Source: Crocinitomicaceae bacterium
GTDB taxonomy: Bacteria > Bacteroidota > Bacteroidia > Flavobacteriales_D > Crocinitomicaceae
Length of the DNA: 64,000 nucleotides
Assembly (NCBI GenBank): GCA_020635955.1
Contig: JACJYW010000010.1
Span: 62,001-126,000 of the forward strand
Reading direction: 5' to 3'
The position numbers were made by a program, and so were the translations under genes. This document shows positions 18,652 through 26,422 of this stretch, piece by piece. Under the pieces are notes generated by a model, which was not told the origin of the DNA, made no database searches, and saw nothing but the letters and a program-made list of their open reading frames with translations. Position 1 is the first letter of the stretch. Every line of letters starts with the position of its first letter.

Positions 18652-20634
18652 GTGAAAAGGTTGTTGGTTGTCATATTTCTGCTGTGTTCTATTAACAGTA
18701 TTGCTCAACAGAAAGATAGAATTACTCCTGTCAAGGCATTATATATCTATAATTTCCTTACGCTGACAGATTTCCCCAATGAGAAAAAGTTATCTGAAGT
18801 GGTAATTATGATACCTTGTAATGATGGTGATTCGGAGAGTTTAAGAACTCAATTAAAAGATAAGTATGAAGGTAAAAAGATCGGTAAAAGAAAGATCGTT
18901 ATCTCTAATTCGGATGATCTAACTGACCTAAGTAAGGTGTCCATGATCTATGTTCCAAAAAGTTGCTCCTCAATGGCGGAAAAGGTTAAAATCGCGATAG
19001 GAAGAAAGCCAATATTATTTGTAGGAAGTGAGTTGAAGTACGGGTTTCCAATGGTCAATATGGTTATCGTTGATGAAAGGGTCAAATTTCACATAAACGA
19101 AGCATATTTTAATCGAAATAATTTAAAGGTAAATGACAGACTGATACAATATGCGGAAGATGTTGTTAAGAATGAAGAAGAATGGAATAGTGTTGCCTCT
19201 AAATTGGAGTACGAATTGTCTGAGAACAAAAATGATAAGATCACGATTGAAAAAGAAGATCTGGCTTACATTTTAGAAGAATACAATACCAAAATAATAG
19301 AGATTAAAGAACTTGAAAAGGAATTTGAAGTAAAGAAAAAAGAGATAGAAAACCTTGAAAATTCTATTCGATCAAATTCTGAAAAATTGGCCTTAAAAGA
19401 GGAAGAACTCTATTTGAAGAATGCAGAATTGGATAGCGTTCGCAATGTGCTGGAAGTTCAAAAAAGAAGGGTTGAAATCAAAACAGCTGAGCTTGATCTA
19501 CTTACCCAAAACCTGCGTAAACAGCAAAGTACTTATGAAGGATTAACACATGAAGTTGAGAATCAAAAAGTATTTATTGATTCAATGAATAATGTCCTAA
19601 GCGGTTTAGGGGATAGCATTCAGCAAAATCTTGCGCTTATTAATGATCAAAACCAAAAGATCAAAGTGAAGGATGATGAATTGGTGGTTCAAAAAGAGAC
19701 GATCAGTGAACAACAAAAACAACTTTTTGTTTCCATTCTGTTTGTAATTCTAATTGCTGTTGGAGGTATCATAGTTTATAGAAGTTATCGTCAGAAGAAG
19801 AAAGCAAATCTTATTCTTGAAGAGCAACGATCAAGAATAGAAACTCAAAAAAGAGAAATAGAGCACCAACACGAAGAGATCATGGATTCCATTGCCTATG
19901 CAAAGCGAATTCAAACTGCCATTCTACCTCCTCCAAGATTGGTGAAAGAGTATCTGGCTAAGAGCTTTGTGTTATACAAACCTAAAGATGTGGTGGCTGG
20001 TGACTTCTATTGGATGGAGCCGGTTGGTGACATGGTACTATTTGCGGCGGCGGACTGTACCGGTCATGGTGTTCCGGGAGCAATGGTATCTGTAGTTTGT
20101 AATGGCGGATTGAACAGAGCAGTAAGAGAATTTGGATTAGCAGAACCAGGTCAGATCTTAACCAAGACTAGAGAATTGGTGATACAGGAATTTGAGAAGA
20201 GCGAGGAAGAGGTGAAGGATGGAATGGATGTGGCACTTTGCTCATTAGGCCCTGCAAGTGCCTCAGGGACCTCGCTTGAATTTGCTGGAGCACATAACCC
20301 TTTATGGGTGGTTCGTAAGGGTGCAGAAGAGGTAGAGGAATTCAAGGCCGATAAGCAACCCATTGGAAAATATGCTGAGCAAAAGCCATTTATCACCCAT
20401 AAAGTTGAGCTCAAAGAAGGTGATACTTTTTATGTTTTCTCTGATGGATTTGCTGATCAGTTTGGGGGGGATAAGGGTAAGAAGTTTAAAACGGCCAATT
20501 TCAAGAAACTTTTGATCTCCATTCAGGATCAACCTATTGAAAAACATCAGGAACTCATAGACCAGGCCTTTGAAGATTGGCGTGGCAAGTTGGAGCAACT
20601 AGATGACGTGTGCGTAATTGGTGTGAGAGTTTAA
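18652..20634 (+). CDS. YfiR-like sensor with coiled coil and SpoIIE/PP2C phosphatase
   Basis: 660 residues from GTG. A signal peptide precedes a YfiR/DUF4154-like periplasmic domain (about 20-175: VKALYIYNFLTLTDFP, KPILFVGSELKYGFPMV, VKFHINEAYF), then a long coiled coil (180-350), a membrane helix (FVSILFVILIAVGGIIVY, near 358-380) and the SpoIIE phosphatase (405-660; GDFYW, ADCTGHGVPGA, KDGMD, SDGFADQFGG). YfiR domains elsewhere inhibit the diguanylate cyclase YfiN; here the domain is joined to a phosphatase. The catalytic half is very close to that of the gene at 10102, so the two are recent paralogues with swapped sensors. Confidence 0.87.
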   Translation: MKRLLVVIFLLCSINSIAQQKDRITPVKALYIYNFLTLTDFPNEKKLSEVVIMIPCNDGDSESLRTQLKDKYEGKKIGKRKIVISNSDDLTDLSKVSMIYVPKSCSSMAEKVKIAIGRKPILFVGSELKYGFPMVNMVIVDERVKFHINEAYFNRNNLKVNDRLIQYAEDVVKNEEEWNSVASKLEYELSENKNDKITIEKEDLAYILEEYNTKIIEIKELEKEFEVKKKEIENLENSIRSNSEKLALKEEELYLKNAELDSVRNVLEVQKRRVEIKTAELDLLTQNLRKQQSTYEGLTHEVENQKVFIDSMNNVLSGLGDSIQQNLALINDQNQKIKVKDDELVVQKETISEQQKQLFVSILFVILIAVGGIIVYRSYRQKKKANLILEEQRSRIETQKREIEHQHEEIMDSIAYAKRIQTAILPPPRLVKEYLAKSFVLYKPKDVVAGDFYWMEPVGDMVLFAAADCTGHGVPGAMVSVVCNGGLNRAVREFGLAEPGQILTKTRELVIQEFEKSEEEVKDGMDVALCSLGPASASGTSLEFAGAHNPLWVVRKGAEEVEEFKADKQPIGKYAEQKPFITHKVELKEGDTFYVFSDGFADQFGGDKGKKFKTANFKKLLISIQDQPIEKHQELIDQAFEDWRGKLEQLDDVCVIGVRV

Positions 20635-20640
20635 CACTCT

Positions 20641-21170
20641 GTCATCTCCACCTCAGATGTCATTTCGAGCGGAACGTAGTGTAGTCGAGAAATATTTAGA
20701 CAGCCTTGCACGGCGACTATGAAGATTTCTCCATTTCATTCATCCTTCGTTCGTCCTTCGACTCCGCTCAGGATGACACTCAGGATTCACTTCAGTCGAA
20801 ATGACAAGGGGATTTTCTTCCACCTTTGGCGGTTTTAAATTAAAAGCAATCTGTCATCTCGACCGAAGTGGAGAAATGTGAGTTCTGCGCAGCCAGATCT
20901 TCATACAATCTTGCACGTGACTATGAAGATTTCTCGACTCCTCCGTCAGTTGACGGATCCGCTCGAAATGACATGGGGATGTATTTCCCCCTTCGGAGAG
21001 TTTAAATTAAAAGCAATCTGTCATCTCGATCTCTATTGTCATCTCGACCGAAGTGGAGAGATCTTCATACAATCTTGCACGGCGACTATGAAGATTTCTC
21101 CATGCGTCATATCTAACTTCGACTGCGCTCAGTTTTCCATGACTTAGTCGAAATGACAGGGGGGTGTTAT
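20641..21170. repeat. three tandem copies of the dispersed palindromic repeat
   Basis: This 541-base gene-free gap is almost entirely repeat. Each unit starts with GTCATTTCGA or GTCATCTCGA, contains CTTCATA...TCTTGCACGGCGACTATGAA-type sequence, and ends with TCGAAATGACA in inverted orientation. The flank TTTAAATTAAAAGCAATCTG recurs at 20834 and 21001, 167 bases apart, so whole units have been tandemly duplicated. The convergent genes on both sides suggest that it is tolerated in a 3'-3' gap. Confidence 0.85.
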
Positions 21171-21175
21171 TACCC

Positions 21176-21559
21176 TCAATACCTCACCTGAGCTTTCTCC
21201 AAATAATGGCAGATGACAAATGGCTCTCCGGTTGGGACCAAGATTTCACCATGTCTTTCAATGATCAGGGTTTCTTCTTTTCCCACTTCAAAGCCTGAAA
21301 AATGACCTGCTTCAATTTCAAGATACTGCAAGGAGACTGTGTTTTTATAGAATTTCATTTTACCTGAGAGACGATAGGACTCTTCTTTAATATTATCCAT
21401 AACTATGAGAACGAACCTTGTATCTGACACATAATAGCCGAACATTTCCTTTTCCGGGTAATCATTTTGATAGTGAAAACTACCAAGTACGGGTAAGTTA
21501 GGCTGGCTAAGCCCATAGCCCGATGAAAACAGCATCAAGAACAGGATTGTGGATCTCAT
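21176..21559 (-). CDS. small secreted hypothetical protein, intact member of a local three-copy family
   Basis: 127 residues with a signal peptide (MRSTILFLMLFSSGYGLSQ). Core segments are FHYQNDYPEKEMFGYYV, LSGKMKFYKNTVSLQYLEIE and GHFSGFEVGKEETLIIERHG. No known family is recognised. Two broken copies lie within 3 kb on either side: a C-terminal fragment at 18434 and an N-terminal fragment at 22993. This is the only full-length copy in the window. Confidence 0.75.
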   Translation of the reverse strand: MRSTILFLMLFSSGYGLSQPNLPVLGSFHYQNDYPEKEMFGYYVSDTRFVLIVMDNIKEESYRLSGKMKFYKNTVSLQYLEIEAGHFSGFEVGKEETLIIERHGEILVPTGEPFVICHYLEKAQVRY

Positions 21560-21654
21560 TTATTTTATAAATGGAATTGGGGGGGAAGGTTACCAATTAA
21601 GCTCTTATGATATAGGGGAACGTGGGATGAGGTGGTGCAAATGGAATAATCCAG

Positions 21655-21990
21655 TTACTTTGCTATGTAATTACTTAAATTGGACTTTAATTTTTTTAAA
21701 GTATTTGCACTTACTTTTCCAATTGTACCGGGAATTTGATTTGATTCAATTGTCGCTAAAAATGCTAGTCTAACAATGGATGATTTTTTAAGTCTAGATT
21801 TTTTAAAATCAGGGTGATTAACGTCTAACTTTTCATCAAATCCATTTATAAACTGATGTAATTGAGTACTTATTCCACAAACTAGCCAGTCACCATATTT
21901 CGGCATCTTTTTCAGAAGCAAAGCAGGTCTCTTTTTTACACCGCCATTTGATTGCGGTACTGGAATTATAACAATATCTCCAGCTTTCAT
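21655..21990 (-). CDS. PemK/MazF-like toxin
   Basis: 111 residues. The opening MKAGDIVIIPVPQSNGGVKK followed directly by RPALLLKK, and the later LKKSSIVRLAFLATI and IPGTIGKVS, are the signatures of the PemK/MazF fold, whose members are usually ribosome-independent mRNA endoribonucleases. The start overlaps the stop of the upstream 262-residue gene by four bases (ATGA), so the two are translationally coupled. The usual small MazE/PemI antitoxin gene is absent. An antitoxin role for the upstream protein is inferred from this arrangement only. Confidence 0.8.
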   Translation of the reverse strand: MKAGDIVIIPVPQSNGGVKKRPALLLKKMPKYGDWLVCGISTQLHQFINGFDEKLDVNHPDFKKSRLKKSSIVRLAFLATIESNQIPGTIGKVSANTLKKLKSNLSNYIAK

Positions 21991-22775
21991 GACTGATAGT
22001 CAGGATTAGGTTCAAAAAAAGTTAGATCATCATAATCGGGTTCATCATCCCCATATGCATTCGACAATCCTTGTAAGCCTATATTTTTCCATTCAGTTTT
22101 TTCTTCGAAAAATTGCTCAGATTTAGCCATTGCAATGAGACCATTTGCGAAAACAATATAACCTTGACTTACATTTTTGGCCATTTCGTTTATCTGAAGA
22201 AATTTGTTTGATGTACAAGTAATTTCCTCATTATTTATCATAAATGCTGCTATGGCCAAAAACTCAATTTGAAGAGAAGATAAAAAAAGACCTTCTACAA
22301 TTTTTCGAATTTGATTGGGTAAGAACTTTAGTACCATTAAAAATGTTTGAAAATCAAGATTTTGTTCTGCAATGTTTGAAATGGAATCTTGATTGATGGC
22401 ACCACTCTCGGTAAAGTATTCAATCAATTTTCTGTTATATGCTAAAGCATTTGAAATGTGAAATCCAATAGTTTTTAATTTTGGATTGTCGGCAAAGGAT
22501 TCTATTTCAGGATAAATTTCATCAGGAACATCACTAATAGAAATGTCTGAAGTTGATAACCATTCGAGAGCTTCCATTCTAAATGAAAATAATTCAGGAA
22601 GAATTCTAGTAACCTCAGACTCTAAATTTTTACGTGATTTTATACATTTGATTACACGAATTTCGATTTCTTCCAACATTTTAATCATAGAATCATCTAA
22701 TTCTTCTGATTTATGTTTCAAATCAAAAAAAGCAAAGTCAAAACCACCAAATTGATTTAAGCTAGAAACCTGCAT
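21987..22775 (-). CDS. unknown 262-residue protein, candidate antitoxin partner of the PemK-like toxin
   Basis: The protein is soluble and largely helical, with no signal peptide. The N-terminal half has IKMLEEIEIRVIKCIKSRKN, and the C-terminus ends in a very acidic, probably disordered tail (YGDDEPDYDDLTFFEPNPDY). I recognise no family. It sits first in a two-gene operon and overlaps the toxin start by ATGA. In MazF-type systems an acidic C-terminal antitoxin tail occupies the toxin active groove, so the tail here is a reasonable candidate for that role. The length is well above the usual 70-100 residues of such antitoxins. Confidence 0.65.
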   Translation of the reverse strand: MQVSSLNQFGGFDFAFFDLKHKSEELDDSMIKMLEEIEIRVIKCIKSRKNLESEVTRILPELFSFRMEALEWLSTSDISISDVPDEIYPEIESFADNPKLKTIGFHISNALAYNRKLIEYFTESGAINQDSISNIAEQNLDFQTFLMVLKFLPNQIRKIVEGLFLSSLQIEFLAIAAFMINNEEITCTSNKFLQINEMAKNVSQGYIVFANGLIAMAKSEQFFEEKTEWKNIGLQGLSNAYGDDEPDYDDLTFFEPNPDYQS

Positions 22776-22920
22776 ACAACAAAGTTAACGATTATAAACT
22801 GAGACATTAAATAAAACAAACAAATATAGGTCAATGTCACCTCTTCACGATTTTTGAAATATTTCAGTAAATCATCCTTTTCTTCTGGTGGAAGGTTCGC
22901 TCGGAAGCGGAGAGGTTTCT

Positions 22921-22993
22921 ATCCCGTGGTAATCATAAGTTTAACTAAGATTTAAATATCCACACGCGAAAGGATTCGCGCGGGAGCGGGGGG
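22921..22993 (+). repeat. REP-like hairpin unit, left of the RAYT gene
   Basis: CCCGTGGTAA ... TATCCACACG forms an outer imperfect inverted repeat, followed by the hairpin CGCGAA-AGGA-TTCGCG (22965-22980) and GGGAGCGGGGGG. The same unit occurs to the right of the transposase gene at 23919-24008 in the same orientation. Directly at its end the coding sequence of a copied gene breaks off. Confidence 0.85.
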
Positions 22994-23217
22994 ACTGTGT
23001 TTTTATAGAATTTCATTTTACCTGAGAGACGATAGGACTCTTCTTTAATATTATCCATAACTATGAGAACGAACCTTGTATCTGACACATAATAGCCGAA
23101 CATTTCCTTTTCCGGGCAATCATTTTGATAGTGAAAACTAACAAGCACCGGTAAGTTAGGCTGGCTAAGCCCATAGCCCGATAAAAACACCAGCAAGAAC
23201 AGGATTTTGGCTCTCAT
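22993..23217 (-). pseudogene. N-terminal fragment of the gene found intact at 21176-21559
   Basis: From its ATG at 23217 the fragment encodes MRAKILFLLVFLSGYGLSQP and continues with close identity to the intact copy up to YRLSGKMKFYKNTV. The frame then runs into the REP-like unit and ends in unrelated residues. The homology continues upstream of the start for about 30 bases (to 23250), so a block with the gene's own leader was copied. About half of the original protein is lost, and its function is probably lost too. Confidence 0.85.
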
Positions 23218-23315
23218 TTATTTAATAAATGAATTTGGGGGGAAGGTTACTTTTTTTAGAACCACTTTGTTGCTCTTTTGCACGGTAAACCAATTAATTA
23301 TTACATTCAATCTCA

Positions 23316-23879
23316 ATGAGTAGAAACTACAAGTTCCATAATCCTGAGGGAGCATACTTTGTCAGCTTTGCTGTAGTTGATTGGTTAGATGTTTTTACCA
23401 GAACTGAGTACAAAGACATTTTGCTAGATAGCCTGGAATTCTGTCAAAAGAATAAAGGAATGGAAATTTATGCATGGTGTATCATGACTAACCATGTGCA
23501 TTTGGCATTTAAAAGTATTGGAGAAGAGAAGCCGGAACAAATCTTAGGAGATTTCAAGCGGTTTACTAGTAATGCTATCGTAAAAGCAATCAAGGAAAAT
23601 CCAAAAGAGAGTAGGAGAGAACAATTGTTGGAGGCATTTGAAAAAGCCGCAGAAAAAAGTTCTAATGTCAATAAAATGCAATTTTGGAGACATGATAATC
23701 GACCTATTGAGATTTGGAGCAATAAAGTTATAGCCCAGAAGATCAAGTATATTCATACTAATCCGGTTGAAGCAGGATTAGTTTTTAGACCTGAGGATTA
23801 TAGATATAGTAGTGCAATTGATTATGCTGGAGAAGAAGGATTGTTGCCAGATGTTGTTGTGGTTGGGATTGATGGTTGA
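23316..23879 (+). CDS. REP-associated tyrosine transposase (Y1_Tnp family)
   Basis: 187 residues. The HUH nuclease motif is HVH at residues 60-62 (CIMTNHVHLAFK) and the likely catalytic tyrosine is Tyr145 (KIKYIHTNPVEAGLV), followed by the family signature RPEDYRYSSAIDY. RAYTs cut and join single-stranded DNA at REP hairpins. Both flanks carry such hairpins (22921-22993 and 23919-24008). The length and all key residues are normal, so it may be active. Confidence 0.9.
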   Translation: MSRNYKFHNPEGAYFVSFAVVDWLDVFTRTEYKDILLDSLEFCQKNKGMEIYAWCIMTNHVHLAFKSIGEEKPEQILGDFKRFTSNAIVKAIKENPKESRREQLLEAFEKAAEKSSNVNKMQFWRHDNRPIEIWSNKVIAQKIKYIHTNPVEAGLVFRPEDYRYSSAIDYAGEEGLLPDVVVVGIDG

Positions 23880-23918
23880 TTATTTGTCCAGTTTTCAAAT
23901 AAGAAGAACAAGTTGCTG

Positions 23919-24008
23919 CCGCGCGATTCAATCGCGTGGTAAGTTATATACTTTGGTTAAGTATTTAAATAACCACACGCGAAAGGATTCGCGCGGGAGC
24001 TGGGGGGG
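23919..24008 (+). repeat. REP-like double-hairpin unit, right of the RAYT gene
   Basis: Two hairpins, CGCGAT-TCA-ATCGCG (23922-23936) and CGCGAA-AGGA-TTCGCG (23978-23993), are joined by an outer inverted repeat CGCGTGGT ... ACCACACGCG, and the unit ends GGGAGCTGGGGGGG. It matches the unit at 22921-22993, which lacks the first small hairpin. These are the expected recognition structures for the adjacent transposase. Confidence 0.88.
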
Positions 24009-24217
24009 TATTCGGGTTCGTTTCGTAGAATAACCAGTTGAGCAATGATATTTTGATCCGGATAAATACTGTCACATTCGTAACGCAAATAATCATCAAA
24101 AATTACAGGTAAGATGGTTTGATGTTGTTCAGTTACTTCCGCTGTAATCTCAGCTTTATTTTGACAAGAATAAAGACTTATTAAAAAGTAGGCCAAAAGT
24201 GTTTTCTCAAATTTCAT
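24009..24217 (-). pseudogene. 5' part of a lipoprotein gene broken by the REP unit
   Basis: The frame starts MKFEKTLLAYFLISLYSCQN, a lipoprotein signal, and continues for about 70 residues (FDDYLRYECDSIYPDQNIIA). It then reads into the REP-like unit, which supplies the last residues before a stop. The natural C-terminus is not seen elsewhere in the window. It mirrors the broken gene at 22993-23217: both are minus-strand genes cut at the same end of the same repeat. Confidence 0.7.
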
Positions 24218-24318
24218 GATGAGAAATTAGTTAAAGGTCAGAAGACTACGGGGGGTAATCAATGTCTACTTCAGAATGAATTATTATTCGTGGTAGTTTT
24301 GATTGGATTTATTTTGTT

Positions 24319-24501
24319 TCAGAAATGATACTTGATGTAATTATCTAACCAAACTGCAAAGAAAATGATGCCGGCTATAACTACAAAGGAAATGATAGCC
24401 AAAATTGCTGCTTTTACACGTCCAGCCGGATACGAATACCAAAGGTCTTCTTCATCTGAGTTGAAGATCCATTCCCAAAGTTGATTGAATTTTTTCTTCA
24501 A
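24319..24501 (-). CDS. small single-pass membrane protein
   Basis: 60 residues from a TTG start. A basic and aromatic N-terminus (KKKFNQLWEWIFNSDEEDLW) leads to one membrane helix (AAILAIISFVVIAGIIFFAV) and a short tail. No family is recognised. The composition is credible for a real gene, but the unusual start and short length leave doubt. Confidence 0.5.
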   Translation of the reverse strand: MKKKFNQLWEWIFNSDEEDLWYSYPAGRVKAAILAIISFVVIAGIIFFAVWLDNYIKYHF

Positions 24502-24528
24502 AGCGTAGATTTTGTGAGTTTTACATTA

Positions 24529-24990
24529 TCATTTCTCAACCAATTTATCTAAAATTTCGATCTCATAGGGTTCAAGTAAGGATTTGGGGAAGTAAATAGC
24601 CTGCTTTGCTTTTGTTTTCAGGACATAATAGGTTTTCCTTTTTAGCCTGAGTTCAAATTCTGAGTAATCTAACTCTGATCTGCTGTTGCCTTTTTGAATG
24701 ATCAATTTATCTGGTTCTATAGTATAATCCTGATCAAAATTTTCAAACCAATCTTTTCGTTTTAGGATGATAAATAAGGGTTTAAGAATATAGTAGATAC
24801 TATAAATGATGGTAAAAATGGCGAAGGCTTCTTGCTGATCAAATTTGTATAAATAAAGGTAGATGCCAAGCGCTAATGTAATTGGACCTCCAAAGATGCG
24901 AACGAAGGTATGGTAAGATCCATATCCGAAATAATATTCGTTCAGAAAGATCTTTACTTTCTCAGATTTGGGGAATTCTTGTTTGATCAA
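24529..24990 (-). CDS. YcxB-like membrane protein
   Basis: 153 residues from TTG. Two adjacent membrane helices (IFGGPITLALGIYLYLY and AFAIFTIIYSIYYILKPLFI) are followed by a small beta domain (DYTIEPDKLIIQKGNSRSEL, YYVLKTKAKQAIYFPKSLL). This layout matches YcxB-like proteins of unknown function. The start lies 12 bases from a long direct repeat (25003-25142), so the gene may itself be part of a cassette. Confidence 0.65.
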   Translation of the reverse strand: MIKQEFPKSEKVKIFLNEYYFGYGSYHTFVRIFGGPITLALGIYLYLYKFDQQEAFAIFTIIYSIYYILKPLFIILKRKDWFENFDQDYTIEPDKLIIQKGNSRSELDYSEFELRLKRKTYYVLKTKAKQAIYFPKSLLEPYEIEILDKLVEK

Positions 24991-25002
24991 GTTAATTGGG
25001 TT

Positions 25003-25142
25003 AACGTTTGGCTAAAGCTAGCAATTTATTGCGTGCGAAGTGTGTAGGCAAAAAATCCCGGACTATGGCTGTCCGACCGAGATGGCCGCCCGGACAGTGG
25101 ACAGTTAATGGGAGAGAAGCGCGCCGGCCAAGTGTCGGACGT
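25003..25142. repeat. attC-like long hairpin repeat, copy 1
   Basis: Begins AACGTTTGGCTAAAGC and runs through a GC-rich inverted core (GTCCGACC ... GTCGGAC) to the stop codon of the nuclease gene. It is about 90 percent identical by eye to the copy at 26242-26379, in direct orientation, but lacks the TATGTT..TAGTTTT end found at copies 2 and 3. Base composition is far richer in GC than the adjacent genes. Confidence 0.85.
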
Positions 25143-25723
25143 TACCTGTTCTTATTGTGATGGGGCGCGTTTTTCAAAACTCGAATTTCTAACGATTTAA
25201 TTCCAGTTTGATAATACATTAGATTTGCAAGAACCTCTGTTTCACTGCGGCAATATGCAATAGTAAGACCAAATAGATATTCGTAATTTTCATCTTGAAT
25301 GAAAGCGTGAACCTTGCTAATGTCACGGTCAGTAACTCTATCTTTTTTTGCTTCTACAACAAGAAGGTTAGGTTGACTGTGTCCCTTAGTTCTTGAGTGA
25401 ATTATTATATCTGGTCTAACGGTTTCTGAATTAGAGTCAATTATCAGTGTTTTGGGATAATTGTAGTATCTGTTGTATTCTAAATCAACGAAGTAGTTTT
25501 CGAAATGCGAGTTAGTTAAGTTCTTTTCGAGATAAACAGCAAGTCTATGGTTAATTGTAGTCTCGTGTAATTTTCTATTTAATGTCCTATCATTTGTCTC
25601 AACATCAAATTCAAAATTTGAATCAGTTTCGAATATTTCTGAGTCAGAATTGATCAATTCTACAATACTGTTTTTTATGATCAGTTTCATTTGTTTAATA
25701 TCATTACCGGAGGGCGTCTTCAT
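25142..25723 (-). CDS. PD-(D/E)XK nuclease-like protein
   Basis: 193 residues, soluble. The core VRPDIIIHSRTKG followed by NLLVVEAKKDRV is a PD-(D/E)XK motif: Asp in RPD, then Glu-x-Lys in VEAKK. An upstream acidic or histidine helix (NHRLAVYLEKNL) and strand (YFVDLEYNRYY) fit the same fold. Such lone nucleases occur in restriction, defence and DNA repair settings; no methyltransferase or helicase lies nearby. The gene is bounded by the direct repeats at 25003 and 26242 and is divergent from the MORN gene with 39 bases between starts. Confidence 0.75.
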   Translation of the reverse strand: MKTPSGNDIKQMKLIIKNSIVELINSDSEIFETDSNFEFDVETNDRTLNRKLHETTINHRLAVYLEKNLTNSHFENYFVDLEYNRYYNYPKTLIIDSNSETVRPDIIIHSRTKGHSQPNLLVVEAKKDRVTDRDISKVHAFIQDENYEYLFGLTIAYCRSETEVLANLMYYQTGIKSLEIRVLKNAPHHNKNR

Positions 25724-25762
25724 TGAGGATAATTTTGTAACTTCTATTCAAATTTCTTGAAA

Positions 25763-26227
25763 ATGAATATAGGATATTTATCATTATTTCTTCTATGGTT
25801 GTTCCCACCTCAAGACACAACCGTTGCCAAGGACTATTTTGCGGACGGAAAAATATATACTGTAACGACAATAAAAAATGGCGTGAAATGGGGACCTTAT
25901 AAAATGTATCACCGAAACGGTCAAGTTCAGGTGGAAGGTGAGTATCAAGAAGGTATGATGGTAGGAAAATGGACTTATCGGTATGATACAGGAATAAAAT
26001 CAAGTGAGGGTTCGTATAACATTTTTGCTAAAAACGGTGTTTCAGAGTCCAAGAAACACGGAGAATGGACTAAATGGCACAGAAATGGACTTTTAGAGTC
26101 TAAAGGAAATTACTATATGGGAGTAGCTGTTGGTGTCTGGAAGTATTATGACGATACCGGTGAATTGACAGAATCAAAAAATTTCGGTGAATACGAAGAA
26201 TTCGAAATCCCTTTGAAGAAATACTAA
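25763..26227 (+). CDS. MORN-repeat secreted protein
   Basis: 154 residues from the ATG at 25763; a TTG two codons upstream is less likely. A hydrophobic N-terminus (MNIGYLSLFLLWLFPPQDTT) is followed by three to four MORN-2 type repeats: GPYKMYHRNGQVQVEGEYQ, GKWTYRYDTGIKSSEGSY, GEWTKWHRNGLLESKGNYY and GVWKYYDDTGELTESKNF. Related proteins are sometimes annotated as YwqK-type antitoxins, but that label rests on weak evidence and is not adopted here. It shares a repeat-bounded 1.1-kb unit with the nuclease gene. Confidence 0.8.
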   Translation: MNIGYLSLFLLWLFPPQDTTVAKDYFADGKIYTVTTIKNGVKWGPYKMYHRNGQVQVEGEYQEGMMVGKWTYRYDTGIKSSEGSYNIFAKNGVSESKKHGEWTKWHRNGLLESKGNYYMGVAVGVWKYYDDTGELTESKNFGEYEEFEIPLKKY

Positions 26228-26241
26228 GCCACATGCACCCA

Positions 26242-26416
26242 AACGTTTGGCTAAAGCTAGCAATTTATTGCGTGCGAAGTGTGTGGGCAAAAATCCCGGA
26301 CTCTGGCTGTCCGACCGAGATGGCCGCCCGGACTGTGGACACGTAATGGGCGAAAGCGTGCCGGCCAAGGGTCGGACGTATGCTTTAGCTATTATGTTAG
26401 GCATAGTTTTAACACT
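26242..26416. repeat. attC-like long hairpin repeat, copy 2
   Basis: Starts AACGTTTGGCTAAAGC. The centre folds on itself (GTCCGACC near 26309 with GGTCGGAC near 26370; GGCCG with CGGCC). The end is GCTTTAGC, then TATTATGTTAGGC (GTTAGGC at 26396-26402 fits the integron core GTTRRRY) and ATAGTTTTAACACT. The first and last parts pair through GGCTAAAGC/GCTTTAGC. The stop of the next minus-strand gene lies at 26423. Confidence 0.75.
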
Positions 26417-26422
26417 ATGCAA

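Noticed and set aside
20878..21147. Open frame across the tandem repeats at 20.9-21.1 kb
   Set aside because: The sequence is repeat DNA, and the translation only reflects the repeated arms.
20641..21170. CRISPR array
   Set aside because: The units are palindromic and about 100-170 bases long, without regular short spacers, and no cas genes are present.
25763..26227. MORN protein as an antitoxin
   Set aside because: The label is common in automatic annotation of such repeats, but nothing in the sequence shows neutralisation of a toxin.
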